Positions 15,087-22,838 of a stretch of DNA of 32,284 nucleotides are shown piece by piece. The translations under genes were made by a program, and so were the position numbers. This DNA is from Acetobacter sp. UBA5411. GTDB lineage: Bacteria > Pseudomonadota > Alphaproteobacteria > Acetobacterales > Acetobacteraceae. The DNA is taken from positions 196,525-228,808 of the forward strand of contig NZ_DHNR01000019.1 of assembly GCF_002409645.1 (NCBI RefSeq), read 5' to 3'. The notes beneath the pieces are model-generated. The model saw nothing but the letters and a program-made list of their open reading frames with translations, had not been told where the DNA came from and did no database searches. Position 1 is the first letter of the stretch; each line of letters begins with the position of its first letter.

Positions 15087-16913
15087 TCAGATGTCAGTTC
15101 CACGGCCAGCGTGTGTCTGCATCGCATCTGCTGCACATCCATCTTCCACAAGAACATCATGAACCGCCTGCGCCGGAACATCCCGGCAGGTAAACGCCTG
15201 ACCGATTCCCCGGACCAGAACGAATTTGAGTTTGCCATCCTGCATCTTCTTGTCCCTTGTCATATGGTCAAGAAGCGTGCGGGCCTCAAAGGTGCGGCCA
15301 AGCTGGGAAATTCGCGCTGGCATGCCCGTTTCATCGAGATGAGCCGTGACCCGATCAAGGTCAGCCTGAGGGCAGTAGCCCAGACGAACGGAAAGCATGA
15401 AAGCCAGACGGAGGCCGATGGAGACTGCTTCTCCATGGAGAAGCGTGCCATTATAGCCCATCTCCGCCTCAAGAGCGTGACCAAACGTGTGGCCGAGATT
15501 GAGAAGCGCGCGGCCGCCTTCCGGTTTCTGCTCGAACTCATCGTCAGTCACGATGGCTGCCTTGAAAGCACATGCTCGCTCGACGGCTTCAGCCAGTGCA
15601 TCAGGGTCCTGTGAAATGACAGACGCGCCATGTCGTTCACACCATGTGAACAGATCCGCATCGCCGATGAGACCAGCCTTCACAATTTCGGCATAACCGG
15701 CCCGGATCTCACGGACAGGTAATGTTGCGAGGCTGGAAACATCCGCCAGCACCATCGCGGGCTGGTGAAATGCGCCGAGCAGATTCTTGCCCCAGGACGT
15801 GTTGATGCCGGTTTTGCCGCCGACCGAAGAATCAACCTGTGACAGCAGGGTGGTGGGCATCTGAACAAAAGACAGTCCACGCAGCGTGGCGGAAGCGACG
15901 AATCCTGCCAGATCTCCGATCACACCGCCGCCAAGAGCGATGACTGTGGTCTTACGCTCGACTTTCCGTTCCAGAATGGCGTCTGTCACACGCTGGAATT
16001 CGCTCAGCGACTTCGACTGCTCACCCGGTGGAACCACGATCGTCTGAACGGCGAAGCCTGAGTCGGCGAGAGATTCCAGCAGAGGATGGAGATACAACTC
16101 GGCCACAGTCGTGTCGGAGATCACGATGACACGTTTCTGTGGCAGCACAGTCGCAAGCAGGGCCCCTGCACGTTCTATCAGGCCGGTGCCAATGATGACT
16201 TCGTAAGGGTTGCGCTCAAGCCGCACGGGGAGGCGACGTGGGCGGTGATTGAGAGCCAGCGCCTCGATGACGCGGGTTGTGGCGTTGTCCACGTTGTCTT
16301 CTCCACATTGCACGATGATATCAGCTTCAGCGTAAACCGGATGACGGATGATCATCAGCCGTTCCAGCACGTCGCGGGGTTTGGTGCCGTTCAACAGAGG
16401 TCTGTGCGTGCGTCCGCTCACCCGTTTCAGCAGGACATGCAGCGGGCAGCGCAGCCAGACCGAAATAGCGCGCTCCCGAATAAGAGCGCGGGTCTGCTCG
16501 TTCATGAAAGCGCCGCCACCCGTGGCGATCACGCGGGAGGGGCCATCGATCAGGCGTTTCAGAACCCGTCGTTCGCCGTCACGGAAAGCCTCCTCGCCGT
16601 ACAGACGGAAGACATCGTTGATCGAACAGCCTGCAGCCCGCTCGATTTCGGCGTCGGCATCGACAAATCCGAGTCCGAGGCGCTGGGCGAGGCGACGGCC
16701 TATGGTTGATTTTCCGGCTCCCATCAGGCCGATTAGCAGAATGCTTCGGCCGCAGAGAGGTCCAAAGCCGGTGCTGCTGCGAACCGCGTCCAGATTGAGC
16801 GGCAGGGCAGGCGCGGGCTCCGGGACCGTGTCCGGAGGCGGGGAGGGAGGCAACGCAGGCGTCTGCTCAGGCAGGACTGCATTCCCCCGTTCAGGTAAGA
16901 ATGGGCGTGACAT
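15087..16913 (-). CDS. aroKB: Bifunctional shikimate kinase / 3-dehydroquinate synthase
   Basis: One continuous 608-residue frame holds two shikimate-pathway enzymes. Residues about 55-220 are shikimate kinase, with Walker A GLMGAGKST (62-70), the VDADAEIERAAG block with Asp85 and Asp87, the GGG at 132-134 and the lid region around RTHRPLL. Residues about 228-600 are 3-dehydroquinate synthase, with GGGVIGDLAGF (328-338), QMPTTLLSQVDSSVGGKTGIN and NLGHTFGHALE containing metal-binding His. They catalyse steps five and two of chorismate synthesis. In many Alphaproteobacteria aroK and aroB are adjacent separate genes; here they are fused without a stop. The Pro-rich first 40 residues are probably unstructured. 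ATG 16913 is chosen, with ATG 16955 an alternative. The frame stays open to 17354, but the extra part is Cys/Arg-rich antisense of another gene. Confidence 0.93.
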   Translation of the reverse strand: MSRPFLPERGNAVLPEQTPALPPSPPPDTVPEPAPALPLNLDAVRSSTGFGPLCGRSILLIGLMGAGKSTIGRRLAQRLGLGFVDADAEIERAAGCSINDVFRLYGEEAFRDGERRVLKRLIDGPSRVIATGGGAFMNEQTRALIRERAISVWLRCPLHVLLKRVSGRTHRPLLNGTKPRDVLERLMIIRHPVYAEADIIVQCGEDNVDNATTRVIEALALNHRPRRLPVRLERNPYEVIIGTGLIERAGALLATVLPQKRVIVISDTTVAELYLHPLLESLADSGFAVQTIVVPPGEQSKSLSEFQRVTDAILERKVERKTTVIALGGGVIGDLAGFVASATLRGLSFVQMPTTLLSQVDSSVGGKTGINTSWGKNLLGAFHQPAMVLADVSSLATLPVREIRAGYAEIVKAGLIGDADLFTWCERHGASVISQDPDALAEAVERACAFKAAIVTDDEFEQKPEGGRALLNLGHTFGHALEAEMGYNGTLLHGEAVSIGLRLAFMLSVRLGYCPQADLDRVTAHLDETGMPARISQLGRTFEARTLLDHMTRDKKMQDGKLKFVLVRGIGQAFTCRDVPAQAVHDVLVEDGCAADAMQTHAGRGTDI

Positions 16914-17006
16914 GGCAGTTATCGTAACATAGAGCGGGCAAACACACGTCATCATGGGAACGCGGCGGATATTACCGGCTGCGGGACTGAAAGAATCGAG
17001 GCTGAA

Positions 17007-17282
17007 ATGCGCCGAATCGTCCTTATCGCAGCCGGAGCCGCTGCTGTTGTCATCTGTGGTGGCATTCTCTCTCTCGGAGTGTCGTCGGGTCCACCGGCAA
17101 CACAGCAAATGGTTCACAAGGAACTCTCTGTGGCGAGCCTGACGGCAGCCTCCCAGCCCGCGCCTGTCTCCGTGGTGCCGCCGCAGGCTGTGGTCCCGGC
17201 TCCGACGCCCGTGCCGCCTGCGGCACCTGTGGCTTCCCCGGCAGCTGCGCCCGCAGCAGTGGCACCAACACCAGCGCAGTGA
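17007..17282 (+). CDS. Small Pro/Ala-rich exported or membrane-anchored protein
   Basis: A 91-residue frame with ATG at 17007, preceded by GAGG six bases upstream. The N-terminus is MRRIVLIAAGAAAVVICGGI, which is a signal peptide or anchor. The rest is about half Pro, Ala and Val in PAP/VAP-type repeats, likely disordered in the periplasm. I do not recognise a family. The frame is opposite an extended version of the aroKB frame, but the ribosome site, export signal and third-position G/C choice favour this strand. It sits alone between the divergent aroKB and xerD, 102 bases before xerD, possibly in the same transcript. Confidence 0.6.
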   Translation: MRRIVLIAAGAAAVVICGGILSLGVSSGPPATQQMVHKELSVASLTAASQPAPVSVVPPQAVVPAPTPVPPAAPVASPAAAPAAVAPTPAQ

Positions 17283-17384
17283 AATTGAACAGGCCGAGTG
17301 CACAGATTCCGTGAGAATGGCTTGCCAGTGTGAGGCTACGAAAGCCCGTCTCAATGACGCTGTTTCAACGGCAGGGACTGGATC

Positions 17385-18356
17385 GTGACTGACGATTCAG
17401 TCGATTCGTTTCTTGAGATGCTGGCGGCTGAAAGAGCCGCAGCACCAGCAACCCTTGCTGCCTACACACGGGATCTCGAACAGTGTAGCGAGGCGCTCGG
17501 TGCTGAAGGCGAGACGCTGGCTACGGCTTCCGTGGAGGCTCTGCGCCGGTGGGTCGCTGAAATGGCGTCAGATAAACTGGCGCGTCGTACGATTGCTCGC
17601 CGGATTTCCTGTATCCGCCAATTTTATCTCTTTCTGCTGCGTGAAGGGCGGCGGCCGGATAACCCTGCCAGTCAACTCGATGCGCCATCGCCGCAGCAGA
17701 CGCTTCCCAAATTCCTGACGGAAACCGAAGTGTCGGCCTTGATCGACGCTTCCACTTGTTCACCGGACAACAGTCCCGCACAGCGGCGCCGTCTGTTGCT
17801 GGGTCGCGCCGCACTGGAGCTGCTTTACTCGACCGGATTGCGAATCTCTGAATTGCTCGCGTTGAGACGGGACATGTTCCGCGAGGACGTCCGAATGCTG
17901 ATGGTGCGCGGCAAGGGCGGGCGGGAACGTCTTGTCCCTTTGTCCGACCCGGCCCGCGACGCTGTTATGGTCCTGCTGCTGGAAGATGAGGCAAAGAAAA
18001 GTCTCTGGCTTTTTCCCGGTCGCACTCCCTTGCGTCCGATCACCCGACAGGGTTTCGACAAGATTCTGACTGACATCGGTTCGCGGGCAGGAATCGATTC
18101 CGCACGATTGTCGCCCCATGTGCTGCGTCATTCGTTTGCGACTCATATGCTGGCGCACGGAGCGGATCTTCGGGTGCTACAGATGCTGCTGGGGCATGCT
18201 GATATCGCAACCACCCAGATCTACACTCATGTACAGGCAGACCGCCTGCGGGCTGTCGTCGAATCGCATCATCCGCTGGGAAAACCTGCTGTCGAGGCGG
18301 GTGACGCAGATGGGCAGAGTCTCATGCAAAAAGAGGCTAGCGGGAAAAAACCGTAA
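17385..18356 (+). CDS. xerD: Tyrosine recombinase XerD (chromosome dimer resolution)
   Basis: A GTG start at 17385 with AGGGA nine bases upstream gives 323 residues. Residues 1-95 are the SAM-like core-binding domain and about 110-300 the catalytic domain. Catalytic residues are Arg153 (TGLRISELL), Lys177 (RGKGGRER), His245 and Arg248 (LSPHVLRHSFATH), His271 (LGHADIATTQ) and the nucleophile Tyr280. XerC and XerD act together at dif under FtsK control. The location before accA and divergent from aroK/aroB is the standard alphaproteobacterial xerD context, which is why XerD is preferred to XerC. There are no integrase-type neighbours, so this is a housekeeping recombinase. accA starts 65 bases after its stop. 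Confidence 0.92.
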   Translation: MTDDSVDSFLEMLAAERAAAPATLAAYTRDLEQCSEALGAEGETLATASVEALRRWVAEMASDKLARRTIARRISCIRQFYLFLLREGRRPDNPASQLDAPSPQQTLPKFLTETEVSALIDASTCSPDNSPAQRRRLLLGRAALELLYSTGLRISELLALRRDMFREDVRMLMVRGKGGRERLVPLSDPARDAVMVLLLEDEAKKSLWLFPGRTPLRPITRQGFDKILTDIGSRAGIDSARLSPHVLRHSFATHMLAHGADLRVLQMLLGHADIATTQIYTHVQADRLRAVVESHHPLGKPAVEAGDADGQSLMQKEASGKKP

Positions 18357-18421
18357 GAAAGAGCTGGTGAGGGAAATCAGCACGCTTGGAATTGTCTGTG
18401 AGTGTGCTATCGGCGTCGACC

Positions 18422-19393
18422 ATGCGTCAGTTTCTGGATTTCGAAAAACCGGTCGCCGAGCTTGAGACCAAGATCGATGGCCTTCGCAGCACCGCCGCCG
18501 CAGCCGATGGCGGGAGTGATGGCGTCAGCATCTCTGATGAGATCGGAAAGCTTTCCGATAAGGTCGAGAAGCAGCTTCGCTCGCTCTATGCCAAGCTCAC
18601 CCCGTCGCAGAAGGTGCAGGTTGCACGTCATGCGCAGCGGCCCCACACCCTTGATTACATCAAGGGACTGATCACCGATTTCACGCCACTTGCCGGTGAC
18701 CGTCAGTTTGGCGATGACAAGGCCATTATTGGTGGTCTGGGTCGTTTCAACGGTCAGTCCGTCGTGGTTATCGGCACCGAGCGCGGTTCTGATCTGGAAA
18801 CCCGCTTGCAGCATAATTTCGGCATGGCGCGTCCGGAAGGCTACCGCAAAGCCATTCGTCTGATGGAAATGGCCGGGCGTTTCCGCCTGCCGATTCTTAC
18901 ATTCGTGGATACGTCTGGCGCATGGCCCGGCATTGACGCGGAAGCGCGTGGTCAGGCGGAAGCCATCGCCCGGTCGATCGAAACCTGCCTGACGGTGCCT
19001 GTGCCTCTGATTTCGACCATAATTGGCGAAGGCGGTTCCGGCGGCGCTGTTGCTCTGGCTACGGCTGATCGGGTGCTGATGCTTGAGAACGCCATCTATT
19101 CGGTGATTTCACCGGAAGCATGTGCTTCGATTCTCTGGCGTGATCCGAAACAGGCAGCAACAGCAGCCGAAGCATTGCGTCTGACGGCTCAGGATCTGAA
19201 GAAGCTTGGCCTGATTGACCGGATCATCGAAGAGCCGGTGGGAGGCGCGCAGCGTGATCCTCAGTCGATGATCGAGAAGCTTGGTCAGTCGATTGCGGAA
19301 GAGTTAATGCCGTTGCTGAGTGAAGGCGCTGCGGTGCTTATTGCCCAGAGACGTGAAAAGTTTCTGGCGATGGGACGTAGTGCGCTCAGTTAA
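18422..19393 (+). CDS. accA: Acetyl-CoA carboxylase carboxyltransferase subunit alpha
   Basis: The 323-residue product is the AccA half of the carboxyltransferase, which moves CO2 from carboxybiotin to acetyl-CoA to make malonyl-CoA for fatty acid synthesis; it works with AccD. Clear family blocks are MRQFLDFEKPVAELETKI at the start, QVARHAQRPHTLDYI, GMARPEGYRKAIRLMEMA, FVDTSGAWPGIDAE and IIGEGGSGGAVALATAD. Length matches the family (about 320). ATG 18422 fits the conserved N-terminus, although no strong ribosome site is visible and upstream in-frame GTG or TTG codons exist. It probably shares a transcript with xerD and ends at the hairpin at 19418-19449. Confidence 0.96.
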   Translation: MRQFLDFEKPVAELETKIDGLRSTAAAADGGSDGVSISDEIGKLSDKVEKQLRSLYAKLTPSQKVQVARHAQRPHTLDYIKGLITDFTPLAGDRQFGDDKAIIGGLGRFNGQSVVVIGTERGSDLETRLQHNFGMARPEGYRKAIRLMEMAGRFRLPILTFVDTSGAWPGIDAEARGQAEAIARSIETCLTVPVPLISTIIGEGGSGGAVALATADRVLMLENAIYSVISPEACASILWRDPKQAATAAEALRLTAQDLKKLGLIDRIIEEPVGGAQRDPQSMIEKLGQSIAEELMPLLSEGAAVLIAQRREKFLAMGRSALS

Positions 19394-19417
19394 GTTCCCA
19401 AGCTGATCAGCCATAAA

Positions 19418-19449
19418 GAAAGGCCCGGAACATTGTGTCCGGGCCTTTC
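19418..19449. terminator. Bidirectional terminator between accA and the cinA-type gene
   Basis: GAAAGGCCCGGA (19418-19429) pairs perfectly with TCCGGGCCTTTC (19438-19449) around an 8-base loop. T-rich sequence follows on the plus strand, and the minus-strand reading ends in CTTTCTTTATGG. It sits between converging genes and should stop both. Confidence 0.9.
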
Positions 19450-19478
19450 TGCGTTTTATGGCATTCTGAAAGTGCGGA

Positions 19479-20234
19479 TCAGGCTTTGGGTTCGCCCTCT
19501 ATCGGCGTTTCTCCGGTCGCTGCGATGAGGTCGTGGATTGCCTGCGAAGCGGCTGCGAGATTAGCCGGGTCGGAACCTTTCGCTACAAGAGCGACGCCGC
19601 CACGACCGTCGGCCCTTTTGAACGGATAAGAACCGAGATCCAGATCCGGATAGCGATTCTGCACCGCTTCCAGAGCAGCGGCGATGACGCTCTCATAGAT
19701 GCCGAGCGCGTACCATGTTTTTGACTGGATCGGCTGTCCCCGTCGGAGCGTCGGACTGACGGCATGGAACATGGCCTTCATGATGGAGGGCACACCGGCC
19801 ATGACATGCACATTGCCGATGGAAAATCCCGGTGCGATGGAAGCTGCGTTCTTGATCGGCGTTGCGCCGCGCGGCAGCATCGCCATCCGCTGACGGGCCG
19901 TCGTGAACTGATCCTTGCCGTAATGGTCTTCCAGCAGCGCAGCACTTTCCGCATGCAGTTCGAGCGGGACACCAAACGCTTCAGCCACGCAGGCTGACGT
20001 GATGTCGTCATGGGTCGGACCAATCCCGCCGGTCGTGAAGACCTGATCGTAACGCGCCTTCATCTCGTTGACGGTGGCGATGATCGTCTCCCGCACATCC
20101 GGAATGATGCGGACTTCCCTAAGTGGGGCACCGATATCACCAAGCTGGATTGCCAGAAAACGGATATTGGCGTCCTGCGTGCGCCCGGAAAGAATTTCAT
20201 TGCCGATGACGATAAGAGCGGAAGTGGGATTCAT
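19479..20234 (-). CDS. CinA-type molybdopterin-binding-fold protein (short form)
   Basis: ATG 20234 gives 251 residues. A longer start at 20261 adds nine residues with no family support. The first 170 residues match the MoaB/MogA-like fold of CinA proteins: SALIVIGNEILSGRTQDANI at the start and TTGGIGPTHDD at residues 67-77. Full-length CinA carries a C-terminal nicotinamide-nucleotide amidohydrolase domain. Here the protein stops after the small middle domain, as in stand-alone 'competence/damage-inducible protein A' homologues. Biochemical role is uncertain: related domains hydrolyse ADP-ribose or bind pterin, and the competence link is historical. It is the last gene of an operon with the Rieske and GNAT-Nudix genes, 53 bases behind the latter. 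Confidence 0.88.
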   Translation of the reverse strand: MNPTSALIVIGNEILSGRTQDANIRFLAIQLGDIGAPLREVRIIPDVRETIIATVNEMKARYDQVFTTGGIGPTHDDITSACVAEAFGVPLELHAESAALLEDHYGKDQFTTARQRMAMLPRGATPIKNAASIAPGFSIGNVHVMAGVPSIMKAMFHAVSPTLRRGQPIQSKTWYALGIYESVIAAALEAVQNRYPDLDLGSYPFKRADGRGGVALVAKGSDPANLAAASQAIHDLIAATGETPIEGEPKA

Positions 20235-20287
20235 GACCGGATATCTCGTTTTCTCATACACAGTGAAGACAATCAGGCGTCAGGCAG

Positions 20288-21301
20288 TCAAAGAAGATCA
20301 CGCAGAAAGGGAATAACAGGAATATCGGCGGGCGGCATGGGATACTGGTCCAGTTCCTCAGCCTTCACCCAGGCCAGTTTCTGTCCCTCGCGCCCTTCCG
20401 GATGGCCCTGCCACTGTCGACACAGATAGATCGGCATCAGCAGATCGAATTTTTCATAACTGTGGGACACGAAGGTGAAAGGCGCAAGGCAGGCGCGGCT
20501 GGCGTCAATGCCGAGTTCTTCATGCAATTCCCGGATCAGAGAGGTTTCCGGAGCTTCACCCGGTTCCATTTTGCCGCCTGGAAACTCCCACAATCCTGCG
20601 AGCGTCTTGCCTTCGGGGCGTCGGGCCAGAAGAATTCGGTTGTTCGCATCAATCAGAACGGCTGCCACCACCAACACGAGGCGGCGTGGTTCTTCCGCCT
20701 GTCCAGTCGATGAGTTGTTTTCTGCAACGGGATCGCTCTGGTGAGCGGTATCGAAGCTTTCACGGGATGCGCTGAACAGCAGGACATTCACATTGCCGCC
20801 GCGTGCGGTGAATGTCTGGGTGGCCGTGCCTGTCTGCCTGAAACCGAGCTTGTTCAGCACGGCGACGGAGGCGACGTTATCCTGCGCGACAGAGGCTTCG
20901 ATCGTGTCGACAGGAAGGTTCGCAAAAGCCCAGCTACAGAGACGGTCGGCAGCCAGAGTGGCGATGCCCTGTCGCCAGTATTCCCGCCCGATCCAGTAAC
21001 CCAGTGAGCCGCGATAATGGCCGTCAGTCTGGCTCAGCGTCAGGCCGATGCACCCGATGACCGCGCCTGCCTGATTTTCGATTGCAAAGTGATATGCCGT
21101 TCTGGCTTCGGCCTGCTGGACAGTGCTGGCGATCCAGCGTTCGGCCAGATCGCGAGGGTAGGGGAACGGCAACCGACTGAGCATCCGGATGACGTTCCAG
21201 TCGTTGACCTGCGCGTGAATGGCCCCCGCATCATCAGGACGGAGGCCTCTCAGGCAGAATGTTCCAGCCATCAGCCTTGGCGGTTCGACCGGAAAAGTCA
21301 C
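20288..21301 (-). CDS. GNAT acetyltransferase fused to a MutT-type Nudix hydrolase
   Basis: A GTG at 21301 with GAGG six bases upstream gives 337 residues; ATG at 21271 is an alternative. Residues about 13-180 are a RimJ/RimL-like GNAT domain, with the acetyl-CoA loop around REYWRQGIATLA (107-117) and the closing NVASVAVLNKLGFRQTG. A polar linker (about 181-205) leads to a Nudix domain at 206-337. Its box runs from Gly243 through Glu249 to R257-E-L-H-E-E-L-G-I265, an exact GX5EX7REUXEEXGU match. With VVAAVLI and LLARRPEGKTLAGLWEFPGG before it, this is the MutT (8-oxo-dGTPase) subgroup. Such enzymes remove oxidised nucleotides. The GNAT substrate is unknown. The start is 16 bases behind the Rieske gene, so they share a transcript. 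Confidence 0.92.
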   Translation of the reverse strand: MTFPVEPPRLMAGTFCLRGLRPDDAGAIHAQVNDWNVIRMLSRLPFPYPRDLAERWIASTVQQAEARTAYHFAIENQAGAVIGCIGLTLSQTDGHYRGSLGYWIGREYWRQGIATLAADRLCSWAFANLPVDTIEASVAQDNVASVAVLNKLGFRQTGTATQTFTARGGNVNVLLFSASRESFDTAHQSDPVAENNSSTGQAEEPRRLVLVVAAVLIDANNRILLARRPEGKTLAGLWEFPGGKMEPGEAPETSLIRELHEELGIDASRACLAPFTFVSHSYEKFDLLMPIYLCRQWQGHPEGREGQKLAWVKAEELDQYPMPPADIPVIPFLRDLL

Positions 21302-21317
21302 TATTGCCTCGATATTG

Positions 21318-22718
21318 TCAGGAAACGGAAGGAGTTGCGGCGTTATCTTTCTGAGGTTTCCTGCTTCGCTGACGTTTCCGTTTTGGCGGTGTCGCGGTCC
21401 GTGGGGAAGATGTCACCGTTTTTTTGCCAGAGCCGTCAACAGCGCTCTGGCTTGTCGGCGCGTTTGCGGCTGTCGTGGAAGCGACAGATTTGGCCGCTGG
21501 TGTCGGTGCATCCGGAGCTTGTGCAGGGGCTACGGGCTGCTCAGTCTTCCTGCAGGACGTTCCCGCACAGGCTGCGGGCGCATCCGTCTTGCTGGCATCC
21601 GCTGGAACACCACATTCGGCCAGAAGCGCGCGTAGACTGTTGATGACCGGGAAGACCTCAAGATTGTGGTCGCCGCCCAGATCTTTCCATGCCTGCTGCT
21701 CAAGCTCGACGATTTCACGGTCTTCCGCAAAAATCCGCTCGGTGAACGCAATCAGGAAAGGCCAAGCGAGATCGAGCAGGCCCGGAATGCCCGGACGTTT
21801 TACTGACAGAAGACCGAAGGTGCGGTTCGTCAACTGGTCCTTGTCCTGTGGCGTGTAGGCGATCCACAGATCCATCACCGGCGCTTCATCGCCCGTCTGG
21901 ATATGCAGTGTCTGATACGGATAGGTCGTGCGGATCGTCATGACGTCACGATCCTGATGCTTTGCTGAGGCATCACGACGCTCGCCGAAGATCAACGCCT
22001 CGCCAAGCGGCTGCTTGCCACCGGTGCGGGCAAAGGAGTAGCGCGCCTCGACAAGGCCCGGCTCACGCTTCTGGCCGAGGAAACGGGGACGCATCTGGCC
22101 CATCTGCTTCATGTGCATGAACTGATGATTCATATCCATCAGGTTCTCGTGCATGAAGCTATAATGGCAGCCGACTTCCTGACCAAAGCGGCGCGTCTTG
22201 TAGGCCGGATCATCGACGCGGGCGAGCGTGGCGGGGAGATGTACTGTCTTGGCTTTCTCAGGATCGCCGGGAAACACGAAGATCAGGCCATCCTGCTCGA
22301 TCACAGGATAGGTGCGCACGCCATTCGGGAGCTTGCCCTTGCCGAGATAGGGCACGTCAATGCATCGACCGGAGCGGCCATATGCCCAGCCGTGATAGCA
22401 GCACTGAACAGACTGCCCTTGCACACGCCCTTTACTCAGGGGAACCTGTCTGTGCGCACAACGGTCCTCAAGAGCGAAGATATTGCCTTCTTCAGGCCGG
22501 ATCAGTGCGATGGGCTGGCCAGCGTATCGCACGCCGATCGTCTTGCCGCGCTTCAGTTCACGCGACCAAGCCACAGGATACCAGAAGTCGGGGTCACAAT
22601 GGACACGCCGCAGATCGACAGTCTGATTACGCTTTGCTTCAGGAGCTGTTTCGCAGGAGGTTTCGAAGTCTTCTGACAGTTCGGTCGTGGTTGGCTGATC
22701 CATCGTATGTCTGCTCAC
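21318..22718 (-). CDS. Rieske non-haem iron oxygenase with basic low-complexity tail
   Basis: The frame starts with GTG 22718; ATG 22703 is an equally good start. With the longer start it has 466 residues. Residues about 45-150 are a Rieske [2Fe-2S] domain with ligands Cys87, His89, Cys106 and His109 (CAH...CCYHGW). The catalytic domain has the mononuclear iron site around ENLMDMNHQFMH (Asp195, His198, His202) and AEDREIVELEQQ (probably Asp333). It resembles the alpha subunit of ring-hydroxylating or demethylating oxygenases. No ferredoxin or reductase gene is adjacent, so electrons must come from elsewhere. Residues about 375-466 are Ala/Pro/Thr-rich and end in a cluster of Lys and Arg. Substrate is unknown: a lipid, sterol-like or aromatic compound are all open. 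It heads an operon with the GNAT-Nudix and CinA-type genes. Confidence 0.88.
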   Translation of the reverse strand: MSRHTMDQPTTTELSEDFETSCETAPEAKRNQTVDLRRVHCDPDFWYPVAWSRELKRGKTIGVRYAGQPIALIRPEEGNIFALEDRCAHRQVPLSKGRVQGQSVQCCYHGWAYGRSGRCIDVPYLGKGKLPNGVRTYPVIEQDGLIFVFPGDPEKAKTVHLPATLARVDDPAYKTRRFGQEVGCHYSFMHENLMDMNHQFMHMKQMGQMRPRFLGQKREPGLVEARYSFARTGGKQPLGEALIFGERRDASAKHQDRDVMTIRTTYPYQTLHIQTGDEAPVMDLWIAYTPQDKDQLTNRTFGLLSVKRPGIPGLLDLAWPFLIAFTERIFAEDREIVELEQQAWKDLGGDHNLEVFPVINSLRALLAECGVPADASKTDAPAACAGTSCRKTEQPVAPAQAPDAPTPAAKSVASTTAANAPTSQSAVDGSGKKTVTSSPRTATPPKRKRQRSRKPQKDNAATPSVS

Positions 22719-22838
22719 ATCTCATAAAGCACAGCATGCACTGTTTTTCGTAACGGTATAAAAAATAAAGTCATTTTCCTATAGCACTTCCATCCTCGCG
22801 GTGAAGTGAGGCAGATCAACAGGAAAGATTTTGTAAAC

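Noticed and set aside
16914..17354. N-terminal extension of the aroKB frame
   Set aside because: The extra residues are Cys/Arg/His-rich, typical of antisense translation, and overlap the small plus-strand gene that has a ribosome site and signal peptide. Only starts at 16913 or 16955 are plausible.
17385..18356. Tyrosine recombinase as a sign of a mobile element
   Set aside because: Its context (beside aroKB and accA), length and motifs are those of housekeeping XerD; no attachment repeats or phage genes surround it.
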